DNA of 64,000 nucleotides from UBA12087 sp964370815 (GTDB lineage: Bacteria > Chloroflexota > Anaerolineae > Anaerolineales > Villigracilaceae): positions 1 through 64,000 of the forward strand of contig CAYJKQ010000012.1 of assembly GCA_964370815.1 (NCBI GenBank). Reading direction: 5' to 3'. Each line of letters opens with the position of its first letter. The first letter of the stretch is position 1. Under the pieces are notes generated by a model. It was not told where the DNA came from. It did no database searches and worked only from the letters and a program-made list of their open reading frames with translations. A program made the position numbers and the translations under genes. Below, one piece after another: positions 44,140-53,084 of the stretch.

Positions 44140-45135
44140 ATGGACACGATCATGAACGCTGGCATCAACTGGATAGCTACTTTGCAAGGAATGGGATCCT
44201 GGTTAATCTTACCCATGCAAGCATTCAGTTTTTTAGGTTCGGAAGATTTCTTTATGCTGGTTCTACCGGCGTTGTATTGGAGTGTGAACGCAGCGCTTGG
44301 TTTACGGGTGGGGGTGATCCTGCTGGTTGGCAGCAGCTTAAATGATATGTTAAAGCTGGCATTTCATGCGCCACGCCCTTATTGGATGAGCACCAAAATC
44401 CAGGCGTTTGCTTCTGAAACCGGATTTGGGCTGCCATCTGGTCATTCACAATCGGCTGTGGGTGTGTGGGGTATGCTGGCATCACAGATCAAGAAACGCT
44501 GGGTTTGGGTCATTGCAATTCTACTCATGGTTCTGATCGGGTTATCGCGCATCTACCTGGGGGTTCATTATCCTACAGATGTGTTGATGGGCTGGCTGGC
44601 TGGATCTGTGATCCTGTGGCTGGTATTGCAGCTTTGGGATAAGACAGAAGCCTGGTTGAGAATGCTCAGCATGGGAAAGCAGATATTGGCAGTTTTCTTT
44701 TTTTCGCTGCTGCTGATCACTCTGGCTTTGATCCCATCCTTCTGGTTACGGTCTGTTGGCTGGCAAGTACCTGCCACCTGGCTGCAAAATGCATCCTTGA
44801 ATTTTCCGGGAGGAGATCCGCCCAATCCCACCTCTCTTTCCGGTCTGTTCTCGACCACCGGCACATTGTTTGGCCTGGGAGCAGGATTGGCCTGGCTGAC
44901 CAAGAGGGGGGGGTTCCATGCAAATGGCTCCGGTTGGCAGCGTACCCTGCGGTATGTGGTGGGTGTGATCGGGGTTCTGGTCATCCGCTACGGTCTGAAA
45001 GCCATTTTCCCTGAGGGCGAAACCTGGCTGGCACTTACTTTTCAATATATTCGTTATGCTGCCATAGGTGCCTGGGTTTCGGCTGGCGCGCCGCTATTGT
45101 TCTTTGCCTTAAGGCTGGCACAAAAGAACCGTTGA
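44140..45135 (+). CDS. PAP2-family membrane phosphatase
   Basis: This 331-aa protein starts at the ATG at 44140, with GGAGG 5 bases upstream. The three PAP2 motifs are intact: KLAFHAPRPYW (KxxxxxxRP), GLPSGHSQSAV (PSGH) and SRIYLGVHYPTDVLMG (SRxxxxxHxxxD). Eight or more hydrophobic segments follow the usual topology, and a further 120-residue hydrophobic C-terminal part extends beyond the standard domain. It dephosphorylates lipid phosphates such as undecaprenyl pyrophosphate or phosphatidate. Confidence 0.93.
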   Translation: MDTIMNAGINWIATLQGMGSWLILPMQAFSFLGSEDFFMLVLPALYWSVNAALGLRVGVILLVGSSLNDMLKLAFHAPRPYWMSTKIQAFASETGFGLPSGHSQSAVGVWGMLASQIKKRWVWVIAILLMVLIGLSRIYLGVHYPTDVLMGWLAGSVILWLVLQLWDKTEAWLRMLSMGKQILAVFFFSLLLITLALIPSFWLRSVGWQVPATWLQNASLNFPGGDPPNPTSLSGLFSTTGTLFGLGAGLAWLTKRGGFHANGSGWQRTLRYVVGVIGVLVIRYGLKAIFPEGETWLALTFQYIRYAAIGAWVSAGAPLLFFALRLAQKNR

Positions 45136-45277
45136 TACGCATCTCAATTTGAGTGAAAGTGTTCTAAACCATATCCATCCGTCTTATTATCGACTCGTCA
45201 CTGGGCTGTTTGAATTGTAAAAAAGAAACTGCGAGCCGGTATAAGATATCTTTTAATTTCCATCAAGGAGGTTTACT

Positions 45278-47182
45278 TTGAACCCGGAGAATAAATCCAA
45301 AATGGAAGGGGAAGTTTTTTACCCCTCGCAAAGTACTATTGACCAGGCTATTGTTAAAGATTGGGAAGCATTAGCGCATTCTGCCAACCAGGACATGCCC
45401 GGATTTTGGGGATCACAGGCGGGCGAATTGGAATGGTATCAAAAATGGGAAACAGTCTTAGACGATTCAAACAAGCCTTTTTACAAATGGTTCAGCGGGG
45501 CGAAGGTCAATATTGTTCATAATTGTATCGATCGCCATTTGAGTACTTTTCGCAAGAACAAACTGGCATTAGTCTGGGAAAGTGAGGATGGCAAGCTGGA
45601 ACGCACTTTCTCATATTTTTCCATGAATCGGGAAGTCTCACGCATGGCCAACATCATCAAAGCCATGGGTGTGGTAAAAGGAGATCTGGTAACTATTTAT
45701 ATGGGGCGCGTTCCTGAGATCGTTTTTGCCATGCTGGCATGTGCCAAGATCGGCGCCATCCACTCAGTGGTATTTGGCGGTTTCTCGGTCGACGCATTAC
45801 AAGGACGCATTGAGGACAGTCAGTCCAAACTGGTTATCACCTGTGATGGCAGCTATCAGAACGGCAAGGTGGTCGAATTGAAGCGAATTGTGGACGAGGC
45901 TGTGAAAGACTGCCCCAGCGTAGAGAATATTATTGTGGTACGACGTATCGGACAGGATGTGCCCATGGAAGCCGGGAGGGATCACTGGTACCATGCTTTG
46001 TGCGCATTGCCCATTGCCAACGGCAAATGCCCAACGGAAGTCATGGATGCAGAAGACCCTCTTTTTATCCTGTATACATCCGGTTCCACCGGCAAACCTA
46101 AAGCCATCCTGCACACACACGGCGGTTATATGGTGGGCACCTATACCACCCTGAAGTATGTGTTTGATTTGAAGGATGATGACCGCTGGTGGTGTGCCGC
46201 AGATCCGGGCTGGATCACCGGTCACTCCTATATCGTGTATGGACCCATGTTAAACGGTGCCACAACGTTTCTGTTTGAGGGCGGTCCAACTTACCCTTAT
46301 CCCAACCGCTGGTGGCAATGCATCGAACGCTATGGCATCACAGTCTTCTACACGGCACCAACTGCCATACGGGGATTGATGCGTTTTGGAGATGCCTGGC
46401 CGAACAAACACGACCTGTCCTCCCTGCGATTGCTAGGGTCGGTGGGTGAACCCATCAACCCAGAAGCCTGGAAGTGGTATTACACTGTCATCGGCAAGGA
46501 ACGTTGTCCGATCATGGATACCTGGTGGCAAACTGAGACCGGTATGTTCATGATCGCCCCCACTCCCACAGTTCCGCTCAAGCCCGGTTCAGGCACGCGT
46601 CCATTCTTCGGCCAGGAGGCTGAGATACTGAATGAGGAGGGCGAACCTGTGGCAGATGGAGAGGAGGGCTACCTGGTTCTTAAAAATCCGTGGCCTGCCA
46701 TGCTGCGCGGCATCCATGGTGATCCGGATCGGTATGTGAAACAATATTGGAGTAAATATCCCGGCAAATACATGACCGGTGACTCAGCCAAACGTGATAA
46801 AGATGGCTATTATTGGATCATCGGGCGGGTGGATGACGTTCTCAAGGTTTCCGGACATCGTTTGGGAACTGCAGAAGTAGAGTCATCCCTGGTCAGCCAC
46901 GAAGCTGTGGCGGAAGCAGCAGCCATTGGTCTGCCCCACGAGATCAAGGGGCATGGCATACATGTCTTCTGTGTATTGAAACAGGGCTACAATCCTTCCC
47001 ATGACCTGGGTGAGACCTTGCGCCAACATGTAGCCACCCATATGGGACCGATCGCCCGTCCGGAGGAAGTTACTTTCGTGGAGAAGCTGCCCAAGACACG
47101 CTCCGGCAAGATCATGCGGCGTGTATTAAAGGCGCGTGCCCAAGGTTTACCGGAGGGTGATATCTCCACGCTCGAAGAATAA
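45278..47182 (+). CDS. acsA: Acetyl-CoA synthetase (AMP-forming)
   Basis: This 634-aa adenylate-forming enzyme makes acetyl-CoA from acetate, ATP and CoA. It starts at TTG, chosen for AAGGAGG 6 bases upstream. Visible motifs are the P-loop-like LYTSGSTGKPKAILHTHGG, WWQTETG, GRVDDVLKVSGHRLGTAEVE and the acetylation-site lysine in PKTRSGKIMRR. Length is near the family norm. A terminator follows immediately. Confidence 0.97.
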   Translation: MNPENKSKMEGEVFYPSQSTIDQAIVKDWEALAHSANQDMPGFWGSQAGELEWYQKWETVLDDSNKPFYKWFSGAKVNIVHNCIDRHLSTFRKNKLALVWESEDGKLERTFSYFSMNREVSRMANIIKAMGVVKGDLVTIYMGRVPEIVFAMLACAKIGAIHSVVFGGFSVDALQGRIEDSQSKLVITCDGSYQNGKVVELKRIVDEAVKDCPSVENIIVVRRIGQDVPMEAGRDHWYHALCALPIANGKCPTEVMDAEDPLFILYTSGSTGKPKAILHTHGGYMVGTYTTLKYVFDLKDDDRWWCAADPGWITGHSYIVYGPMLNGATTFLFEGGPTYPYPNRWWQCIERYGITVFYTAPTAIRGLMRFGDAWPNKHDLSSLRLLGSVGEPINPEAWKWYYTVIGKERCPIMDTWWQTETGMFMIAPTPTVPLKPGSGTRPFFGQEAEILNEEGEPVADGEEGYLVLKNPWPAMLRGIHGDPDRYVKQYWSKYPGKYMTGDSAKRDKDGYYWIIGRVDDVLKVSGHRLGTAEVESSLVSHEAVAEAAAIGLPHEIKGHGIHVFCVLKQGYNPSHDLGETLRQHVATHMGPIARPEEVTFVEKLPKTRSGKIMRRVLKARAQGLPEGDISTLEE

Positions 47183-47197
47183 CAAATATTTAATAAT

Positions 47198-47239
47198 AAA
47201 GACTTCCGAAATCTCAATTTGACTTCGGAAGTCTTTTTA
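47198..47239. terminator. Bidirectional terminator after acsA
   Basis: AAAGACTTCCGAA pairs perfectly with TTCGGAAGTCTTT over 13 bp, 13-base loop, with T-run TTTTT. It lies between the converging acsA and HD-GYP genes. Confidence 0.92.
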
Positions 47240-47352
47240 TGTCATCGCCACTCTGGAACGGGAGGTCTAATATACCTATTCTCCGACTTGAACTAAAACC
47301 TGGTGATAGATCCTTACAAGCGATAGAGAGCGATTTTATCAGACTCTCACTT

Positions 47353-49563
47353 CTAATCCTTAATCAAGGCAAAAAACAACCTGACAACTTCGGGGTCAAA
47401 ATGACTGCCAGCTCCATCACGAATGTATTTTGCTGCCTGGGTTTTTTTCCAGGCTGGTCGGTAGGAACGCTCCATCTGCAACGTGTCATAGACATCAGCA
47501 ACTGCACAGATGCGCGCTCCTAGTGGGATGATGTCGGCTTTCAATCCATGCGGATAACCACTTCCATTCCATTTCTCATGATGGCTGTATGGAATATCCA
47601 ATGACTTGTGCCAGTTGGAAATCTTGGATAACAGATCATAGGCGATCCTGGGATGCTGGTGTACCAATTCCCACTCGGAGGCAGTCAACCCACCAGGTTT
47701 TAATAGGATGCTTTCTGGTATTCCCAGCATTCCAATATCGTGCATCATAACGCCATGTCGGAGGTGTAAGATCTCATCCCCACTAATGCCCAAGGCGGAC
47801 GCGATCTTTACACTAATATCCATCACACGCCTGGCATGTCCCGCAGAAAAAGGATCTCGAATTTCAAGGGTTTGCGCCCATGCTTCAATGGTCGTATCGT
47901 ATGCACTTGCCATCTCAATATTCAACCTTTGTAAACTTTCGAAAAGACCTGAATTATCGATGGCGATCGAAGCCTGATGGGCAAATGCTTCCAAATAATC
48001 ATACCAATCACGGTCATGTATGTTATTTGACCGGTCATAAACTTCCAAAACACCATTCACCTTGCTTTTTGCCAATAAAGGCACACCGATATAACTGATG
48101 AAATCTTCTGAGATTAAATTTGCCGGCACACTGGCAGCATTCACTCCTTTTAGATCCCCAATCTCGATCATCTTGCGACCTTTAACTACCTGACCTGGCA
48201 GACTTCCCATTAAATCCAGGTTGGTAGTGCGCACTCCAGAATTGCGAAAACCATGTCCATAAACAAAATTCAACAATTGAGAGTGCTGGTTATATAACAA
48301 GATATCCACTGCACTAACATTTAATTGGTTCTGGGCTGTCTCACTGATGATGGCAAGGGTGGACCTCATATCGAAACTGGAAGAGATAGCCCTGTCGATC
48401 TGGCGAAGAGATTCGATATTCTTTAAGCGCTTTATGGTCTGTTCGAACAGACGGGCATTGTCCAGGGCGATGCCAGCCTGCGCGGCCAGGGTTGTGACCA
48501 TCCTCTCGTCTGCCTGGCTGAAAGCGTTCAACGTTTCACTTTCCAGGCTGATGACACCTATGGAACGCTCACCTGCCAAAATTGGTACATACAATCCGGA
48601 TTTAATATCCGAAAACAGATCCAAATAGTGTTCGTCCTGTTTTACATCTGCCACTCGAACAGTCTGCCTGGTATGCCAGACCCAGCCACTCAAACCATCC
48701 TCTGGTTTTCTGATCATGGCATTAAAGCGATCCTTGACCATTTTGCGATCACTTTCGTTTAATAATCCAGGTTGATTGAAAGCCAGCAAGGATAGGCTGT
48801 CACTCTCCGGGAGGTAATACCGGATGGCTATATGATGCCAGTTTAGTTCCTGTATGAACAGATCGACGATCTTTTGACCGATCTGCTGCGGTGTCATCAA
48901 TTGCCCCACCGCTTTGCTGAACTCTGCCAGAATCTCCAGTTCCTTCAGATGTTGTTTCAGGTCTTCTTCGGCTTTCTGGCGAGCAGAAATCTCATCTTTC
49001 ATTTCTTCCATCAGGTGCAACAGGGCGATCTGATTTTGCTTCAGTTTAGTGTTGGCTGCCAGTGTATCCTTTTCTGCTTTGCGCCTCTGTTCAAGCTCAT
49101 TCTCAATATCGGTTGTGCGTCCCCCAACCAACGGAGAAAGCCCTGCCAGCTCCTGTTTCTCCTGTGCAGCTGCGGCATGGATCTTTAACATAGCCTGAAC
49201 GAGATCGATCAGCTCGCTATCTTCACAGGGAATTGTCAACAATGCGTCAACGCCTGATTCCAGGGCTTTACTGCGATTAATCTTATTCTTTTTTAACGCG
49301 GTCAGGAGAATCAGGGGAATATGTTTTAGACGATCCTCCGCTTTCATGCGATGGGCAATTTCGTATCCATCCACACCTGGCATGACACTCTCCAACAGAA
49401 TGACATCGGGTTGTTCTTTCAAAGCCAGCTCGATCCCGGCTTCCCCGCTGGAAGCAGTCAAGATCACAGCATCCCGGAAAGAATCCTGAATGGCTGTCTT
49501 GAGAGCTACCAGTTTTATGGGATTGTCATCGATAGCCAGAATTTTAATTACTTGCTTTGCCAA
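47353..49563 (-). CDS. Pseudo-receiver / GAF / HD-GYP signalling protein
   Basis: This 736-aa protein starts at TTG with AGGAG 7 bases before it. The order is a receiver-like domain (1-125), a coiled linker, two GAF domains (about 210-380 and 390-540), and a C-terminal HD-GYP domain (about 550-730) with MMHDIGMLGIPESIL and HHEKWNGSGYP. HD-GYP domains degrade c-di-GMP; the His, Asp and GYP residues look complete. The receiver keeps the acidic pair IDDN, but its phospho-acceptor Asp is Glu58 (LLESVMPG) and the conserved Lys is Ile111 (TIP), so it is probably not phosphorylated. Confidence 0.9.
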   Translation of the reverse strand: MAKQVIKILAIDDNPIKLVALKTAIQDSFRDAVILTASSGEAGIELALKEQPDVILLESVMPGVDGYEIAHRMKAEDRLKHIPLILLTALKKNKINRSKALESGVDALLTIPCEDSELIDLVQAMLKIHAAAAQEKQELAGLSPLVGGRTTDIENELEQRRKAEKDTLAANTKLKQNQIALLHLMEEMKDEISARQKAEEDLKQHLKELEILAEFSKAVGQLMTPQQIGQKIVDLFIQELNWHHIAIRYYLPESDSLSLLAFNQPGLLNESDRKMVKDRFNAMIRKPEDGLSGWVWHTRQTVRVADVKQDEHYLDLFSDIKSGLYVPILAGERSIGVISLESETLNAFSQADERMVTTLAAQAGIALDNARLFEQTIKRLKNIESLRQIDRAISSSFDMRSTLAIISETAQNQLNVSAVDILLYNQHSQLLNFVYGHGFRNSGVRTTNLDLMGSLPGQVVKGRKMIEIGDLKGVNAASVPANLISEDFISYIGVPLLAKSKVNGVLEVYDRSNNIHDRDWYDYLEAFAHQASIAIDNSGLFESLQRLNIEMASAYDTTIEAWAQTLEIRDPFSAGHARRVMDISVKIASALGISGDEILHLRHGVMMHDIGMLGIPESILLKPGGLTASEWELVHQHPRIAYDLLSKISNWHKSLDIPYSHHEKWNGSGYPHGLKADIIPLGARICAVADVYDTLQMERSYRPAWKKTQAAKYIRDGAGSHFDPEVVRLFFALIKD

Positions 49564-49718
49564 CCCACATCTCCTGAAAGGTGTTCTTAATCGTAAACTG
49601 CTGATATATATATTCAGTCGGAATGGTTCTACCCGCCATGGACATTTATTAAATTGGATATCCTGAGTGGGTCGAGAAAGAACTGTTTTGGAGAGATATA
49701 TTTAATTGTAAATATTAT

Positions 49719-49884
49719 GTTACTACTCAGGCTTGTCACCCTCCCGAAGGACGCCGGGACGGTGTGAGGGAGCGTTCCTTGCGACCGAAGGGTCTCCTGC
49801 ACTGCCAGGGGATCCTTCACTCCGTTCAGGATGACAGTCGTGTTCGAATTGTCTCGATGAAAGTCAGTATGGCTGAGCAGTTAC
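49719..49884. repeat. Composite MITE-like element, copy A2
   Basis: It begins GTTACTACTCAG and ends CTGAGCAGTTAC, with nested ends TGTCACCCTCC (49734) and TCAGGATGACA (49826-49836). The reverse complement matches copy A1 at 580-737 across most of its length, including GGCAGTGCAGGAGACC. It sits in the 468-base gap between the HD-GYP gene and the assembly gap; the remainder is AT rich without genes. Confidence 0.85.
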
Positions 49885-50031
49885 ATTATTATACCCTTTT
49901 TGGAAAGCTGATAATTTATAGGAATAAATAACTTTAATGTAAGCTTCTTAATAAATTAGAGAGTTTTCTCTGTTTCTGATGGCAGACTCAGCCAGGTTTA
50001 TGAGGTGGAGTGAAACAGGTACGAAATACAG

Positions 50032-50086
50032 GTAAAAAGTGCTGTGGATGCTCTGCGATCAAATATCCACCCATTGCACGGCTGGA
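50032..50086. repeat. 55-bp direct repeat, left flank of assembly gap
   Basis: Every base is identical to 50187-50241, starting GTAAAAAGTGCTGTGG and ending GCACGGCTGGA. Confidence 0.95.
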
Positions 50087-50186
50087 NNNNNNNNNNNNNN
50101 NNNNNNNNNNNNNNNNNNNNNNNNNNNNNNNNNNNNNNNNNNNNNNNNNNNNNNNNNNNNNNNNNNNNNNNNNNNNNNNNNNNNNN
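50087..50186. other. Assembly gap (100 N)
   Basis: Exactly 100 N, the usual placeholder for unknown gap length. Both sides carry the same 55 bases, so the two contigs probably overlap and the true gap is zero or negative. Confidence 0.98.
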
Positions 50187-50241
50187 GTAAAAAGTGCTGT
50201 GGATGCTCTGCGATCAAATATCCACCCATTGCACGGCTGGA
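50187..50241. repeat. 55-bp direct repeat, right flank of assembly gap
   Basis: Identical to 50032-50086; see the left copy. Confidence 0.95.
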
Positions 50242-50264
50242 TATTTTATCTTAATATTTTCCAT

Positions 50265-50657
50265 TCAGCGCACTTCACTCATAAGAGCCAGCAGGTTCGC
50301 ATCCGGATCCCGGAAAAAAGCCATCCACAGTTCATGGTCTGGTAATCTGGCAACCAGGTTTGGTTTCTCTTCAAATTCCACACCCCGGGCTATCAAGGTA
50401 TCATAGGCAGCCTGCAAGTCGGGTACTTTGTAATAGATGATGGAACTGTAATTCTTAATCCTTGGCTCGCCCGCTGCATCCAGTAATAGGCGAACGCCAT
50501 CACAATCAAAAAAACCAAGACCTGGAGGAGCCTTGAATAGAAAATGCATTCCTAAAACATCTCGGTAAAAAGCGATCGCCCGGTCAACATCACTCACCGG
50601 AACTGCGATCTGTCCTATGCTTGTTAATCCAAAGTTATTGATCCCGGTTTCTGCCAT
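50265..50657 (-). CDS. VOC/glyoxalase family protein
   Basis: This 130-aa protein has two beta-alpha-beta-beta-beta halves of the vicinal oxygen chelate fold: SIGQIAVPVSDVDRAIAFYR at the start and SSIIYYKVPDLQAAYDTLI in the middle, closing with AFFRDPDANLLALMSE. A metal site may be formed by the Glu near the end. Substrates of the family range from methylglyoxal to antibiotics, and none can be chosen here. GGAG precedes the ATG. The OsmC gene lies upstream on the same strand at 29 bases. Confidence 0.88.
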   Translation of the reverse strand: MAETGINNFGLTSIGQIAVPVSDVDRAIAFYRDVLGMHFLFKAPPGLGFFDCDGVRLLLDAAGEPRIKNYSSIIYYKVPDLQAAYDTLIARGVEFEEKPNLVARLPDHELWMAFFRDPDANLLALMSEVR

Positions 50658-50686
50658 GTTGTGCTCCCGTTGGTTCCCTCATGCAA

Positions 50687-51103
50687 TTATTGCACTTCCA
50701 CGATCCGATAAACCAGATCTATATTCACAGCTTTATTGATCATGTTTTGAGCGGGGCAATATTTTTGGGATGACAATTCCATAGCCCTTTCAACCGCTTT
50801 CGGGTCAATATTCCTGCCGGTGACCACATACTCGATCTGCACCCACTCCCAAACCTTTGGATGGGAATCTGCGTTCCTGGCGTGGACAAACACTTCAAAA
50901 CCGACTACATCCTGTTTCTTCTTCATTAGAATGGAGATAACATCCATAGCAGTGCATCCCGCCAAACCAACTCCCAGTAGTTCCATAGGTCTGAAGCCTG
51001 CCTGACCAACATCCATAGCGGATGCCAGGTGAACCTGTATACCATTTCCTGCATTCCCATCAAACTCCAACCCCTTTTGAGCCCATTTAACATTTGCTTC
51101 CAT
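50687..51103 (-). CDS. OsmC family protein
   Basis: This 138-aa protein has the two redox cysteines of the family, in GLAGCTAMDVISIL and SQKYCPAQNM. These form the peroxidatic and resolving site for organic hydroperoxides in OsmC/Ohr-type enzymes. Length and the GFEVFVHARN strand match YhfA-type OsmC proteins. GGAG precedes the ATG. It probably shares a transcript with the VOC gene. Confidence 0.92.
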   Translation of the reverse strand: MEANVKWAQKGLEFDGNAGNGIQVHLASAMDVGQAGFRPMELLGVGLAGCTAMDVISILMKKKQDVVGFEVFVHARNADSHPKVWEWVQIEYVVTGRNIDPKAVERAMELSSQKYCPAQNMINKAVNIDLVYRIVEVQ

Positions 51104-51310
51104 TATGTCTCCTTGATCGTCATTGATAACAGCAATCTGTACAGTCGATCCATATCAATGCTTTTAATTATGAACCTTAAAACCTGAGAAATCTTCAGGA
51201 GTTGATATCTTCTCAAAAAAAGGGGGAGGAGAGGTTGTGGAACACCTTGCATACTGCAAACAACCTCACTTTTTTCCAGATTTTTGAATAGGTTTTTGCA
51301 AGCAGGTATA

Positions 51311-51883
51311 TTAAGGATGGCAGTCAACCGGTAGAGTAAAACCAAGCGGGACATTAATGCCGGCAAGTTCAAAAGAGGCTTCAAGATCAGCCACTTCTGC
51401 ATCCGGAGTTCCTTCGGCAGCGGACCTGACCTGAAGCAGGAGATGATACTTTACGATATATTGACCATCCTTTGCCAACCAGTAATCGCCCGAATTTATC
51501 GTTGCAATTGAACCAGAATTATCTCCGATCCCTTCGATCTTAAATTGAAAATGATTCGTAATCACTCCGTTCACAAGCTCTTCACCAATGAATTGAGGGT
51601 TGTCGATCAAGGGTAATACGTCAATCAGATTGGAAAAGATATCACGCATTTCTTTTTCCTGTTCAGTGACCGTATCATATTCCCATCCATCACCGTCATT
51701 GGTGCAAGTTACAAGCCCGATCGAATAGGTCTCCTGAGAGTCACTGGATTCTTCATCATCGTTTTCAGGATCAAATCTAACGGTTGTGATAACTGAATGG
51801 GTATTCTTATCAACGACTGATCTTTCCATGAACTCAGATATATTTGTTTTTGCGCCTTTTGAGTCTGAAGAATTAAGAACAAA
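51311..51883 (-). CDS. Putative exported lipoprotein, N-terminus lost in assembly gap
   Basis: The frame is open from the stop at 51311 up to the gap edge at 51883, about 190 codons, so the real start lies inside the N-run. An internal ATG at 51829 could be mistaken for the start. The visible part is acidic (DPENDDEESSDSQE) and beta-rich, with FQFKIEGIGDNSG and GDYWLAKDGQYIVKYHLL, which recalls LppX/LprG-like or LolA-like lipoprotein folds. It directly follows the ABC genes on the same strand and may be the cargo or partner protein. Confidence 0.6.
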   Translation of the reverse strand, partial: FVLNSSDSKGAKTNISEFMERSVVDKNTHSVITTVRFDPENDDEESSDSQETYSIGLVTCTNDGDGWEYDTVTEQEKEMRDIFSNLIDVLPLIDNPQFIGEELVNGVITNHFQFKIEGIGDNSGSIATINSGDYWLAKDGQYIVKYHLLLQVRSAAEGTPDAEVADLEASFELAGINVPLGFTLPVDCHP

Positions 51884-51983
51884 NNNNNNNNNNNNNNNNN
51901 NNNNNNNNNNNNNNNNNNNNNNNNNNNNNNNNNNNNNNNNNNNNNNNNNNNNNNNNNNNNNNNNNNNNNNNNNNNNNNNNNNN
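51884..51983. other. Assembly gap (100 N)
   Basis: Exactly 100 N. It removes the 5' end of the lipoprotein gene. No shared flank was seen, unlike the other gap. Confidence 0.98.
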
Positions 51984-53081
51984 CTAATTTCTTCCCAGTA
52001 GATGCGGGATGGAAGTTCTATTAATACTCACCAGAGGGATGATCACCCCTATCGCCAACAATCCGCAAGTGATCAGCGCCATAATTCCAACAGCCTTAAT
52101 GTCCAAATCCCTGGTCACACCAAAACCAAAAGCCGAGAAATCCTGAATTATTGGGTCCAATAATAAGACCGAAACCGTCAACCCGAATATGATACCAAAG
52201 AATATGATCATACTTGCCTGGGTGATGAAATAAAGCAGGATTGCACGAAAATCAAATCCCAACGATCTAATAATGCCAAACTCACGTTGGTGGAGGTAAG
52301 CAAGACGCCATAACAGGTTTGCCAAAGTGATGGCAGTTGCGATGTACCCCAACCTCCCCATGATCCCCAAAAAATTAAAAAAAGAATAAATGGATGGTCC
52401 AAAAGCCCCGGTTGTCTCTCCTTTTTGGGTAACGGATATACCTTCTTCAAGCAGATCGCCGGGTTGGAGGCTGCCATTATCAGGAATTAGAAATAATGAA
52501 ACATCATCACCATAATTTAATAAGTCCTGGGCATCTTTCAGGCTGATCCAGGCTTCGTTGTCCTGAATCGATCCTGTAATGAATATTCCAATGACACGGA
52601 ATTTTCGTCCTCTTAGCAAGAGGTCACTCCCAACCTGGGCCTTTTTGGTTCTGGACAAGGTTTCCCCGACCATTACCAGGCGGGCAGGATCACCCTGCTG
52701 CAGTGCTCTGCCTGAAAGCAATGTAAATGAGCTGATTCTCCGATAATCTTCCAACCGAAAACCTCGCATCAGGATCCCATTTGTAAACGAGGTGCCAACG
52801 AATTGATGGATCTCCGGGACCGGATCGGAATATCCTTTTTGGATAAGCACATCTTTGACAGCCGAAGTCAACCGGCTGCCATGAACTTCACTCAATCCAT
52901 CACTGCTTCCCACCACCAGCCAGCTGGTTTCCAATTGTTCATAAATACTCGTAGCACTTTTTTGATAACTGAACAAAGCCAGAAAATTCGCAAGCGAGAT
53001 ACCCAATAATCCGGCAAGAACGATCAGCAGTTTCCAACGTTTTAGTAGATCTTTGATCGCCAGGAATAAGATCGCTATCAT
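51984..53081 (-). CDS. ABC transporter permease, FtsX/MacB type
   Basis: This 365-aa protein has one N-terminal membrane segment, a large external domain (about 40-230) and three C-terminal segments, the second after REFGIIRSLGFDFRAIL, the FtsX-domain signature. This is the MacB/LolCE topology, used to push lipoproteins, peptides or drugs across the envelope rather than through a channel. Its stop touches the gap edge. It lies 3 bases after the second permease gene. The substrate is unknown. Confidence 0.88.
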   Translation of the reverse strand: MIAILFLAIKDLLKRWKLLIVLAGLLGISLANFLALFSYQKSATSIYEQLETSWLVVGSSDGLSEVHGSRLTSAVKDVLIQKGYSDPVPEIHQFVGTSFTNGILMRGFRLEDYRRISSFTLLSGRALQQGDPARLVMVGETLSRTKKAQVGSDLLLRGRKFRVIGIFITGSIQDNEAWISLKDAQDLLNYGDDVSLFLIPDNGSLQPGDLLEEGISVTQKGETTGAFGPSIYSFFNFLGIMGRLGYIATAITLANLLWRLAYLHQREFGIIRSLGFDFRAILLYFITQASMIIFFGIIFGLTVSVLLLDPIIQDFSAFGFGVTRDLDIKAVGIMALITCGLLAIGVIIPLVSINRTSIPHLLGRN

Positions 53082-53084
53082 TGT

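Noticed and set aside
50187..50241. 55-bp direct repeats as phage or transposon attachment sites
   Set aside because: The two copies are separated only by a standard 100-N gap and match exactly one k-mer length, so an assembly cause is far more likely.
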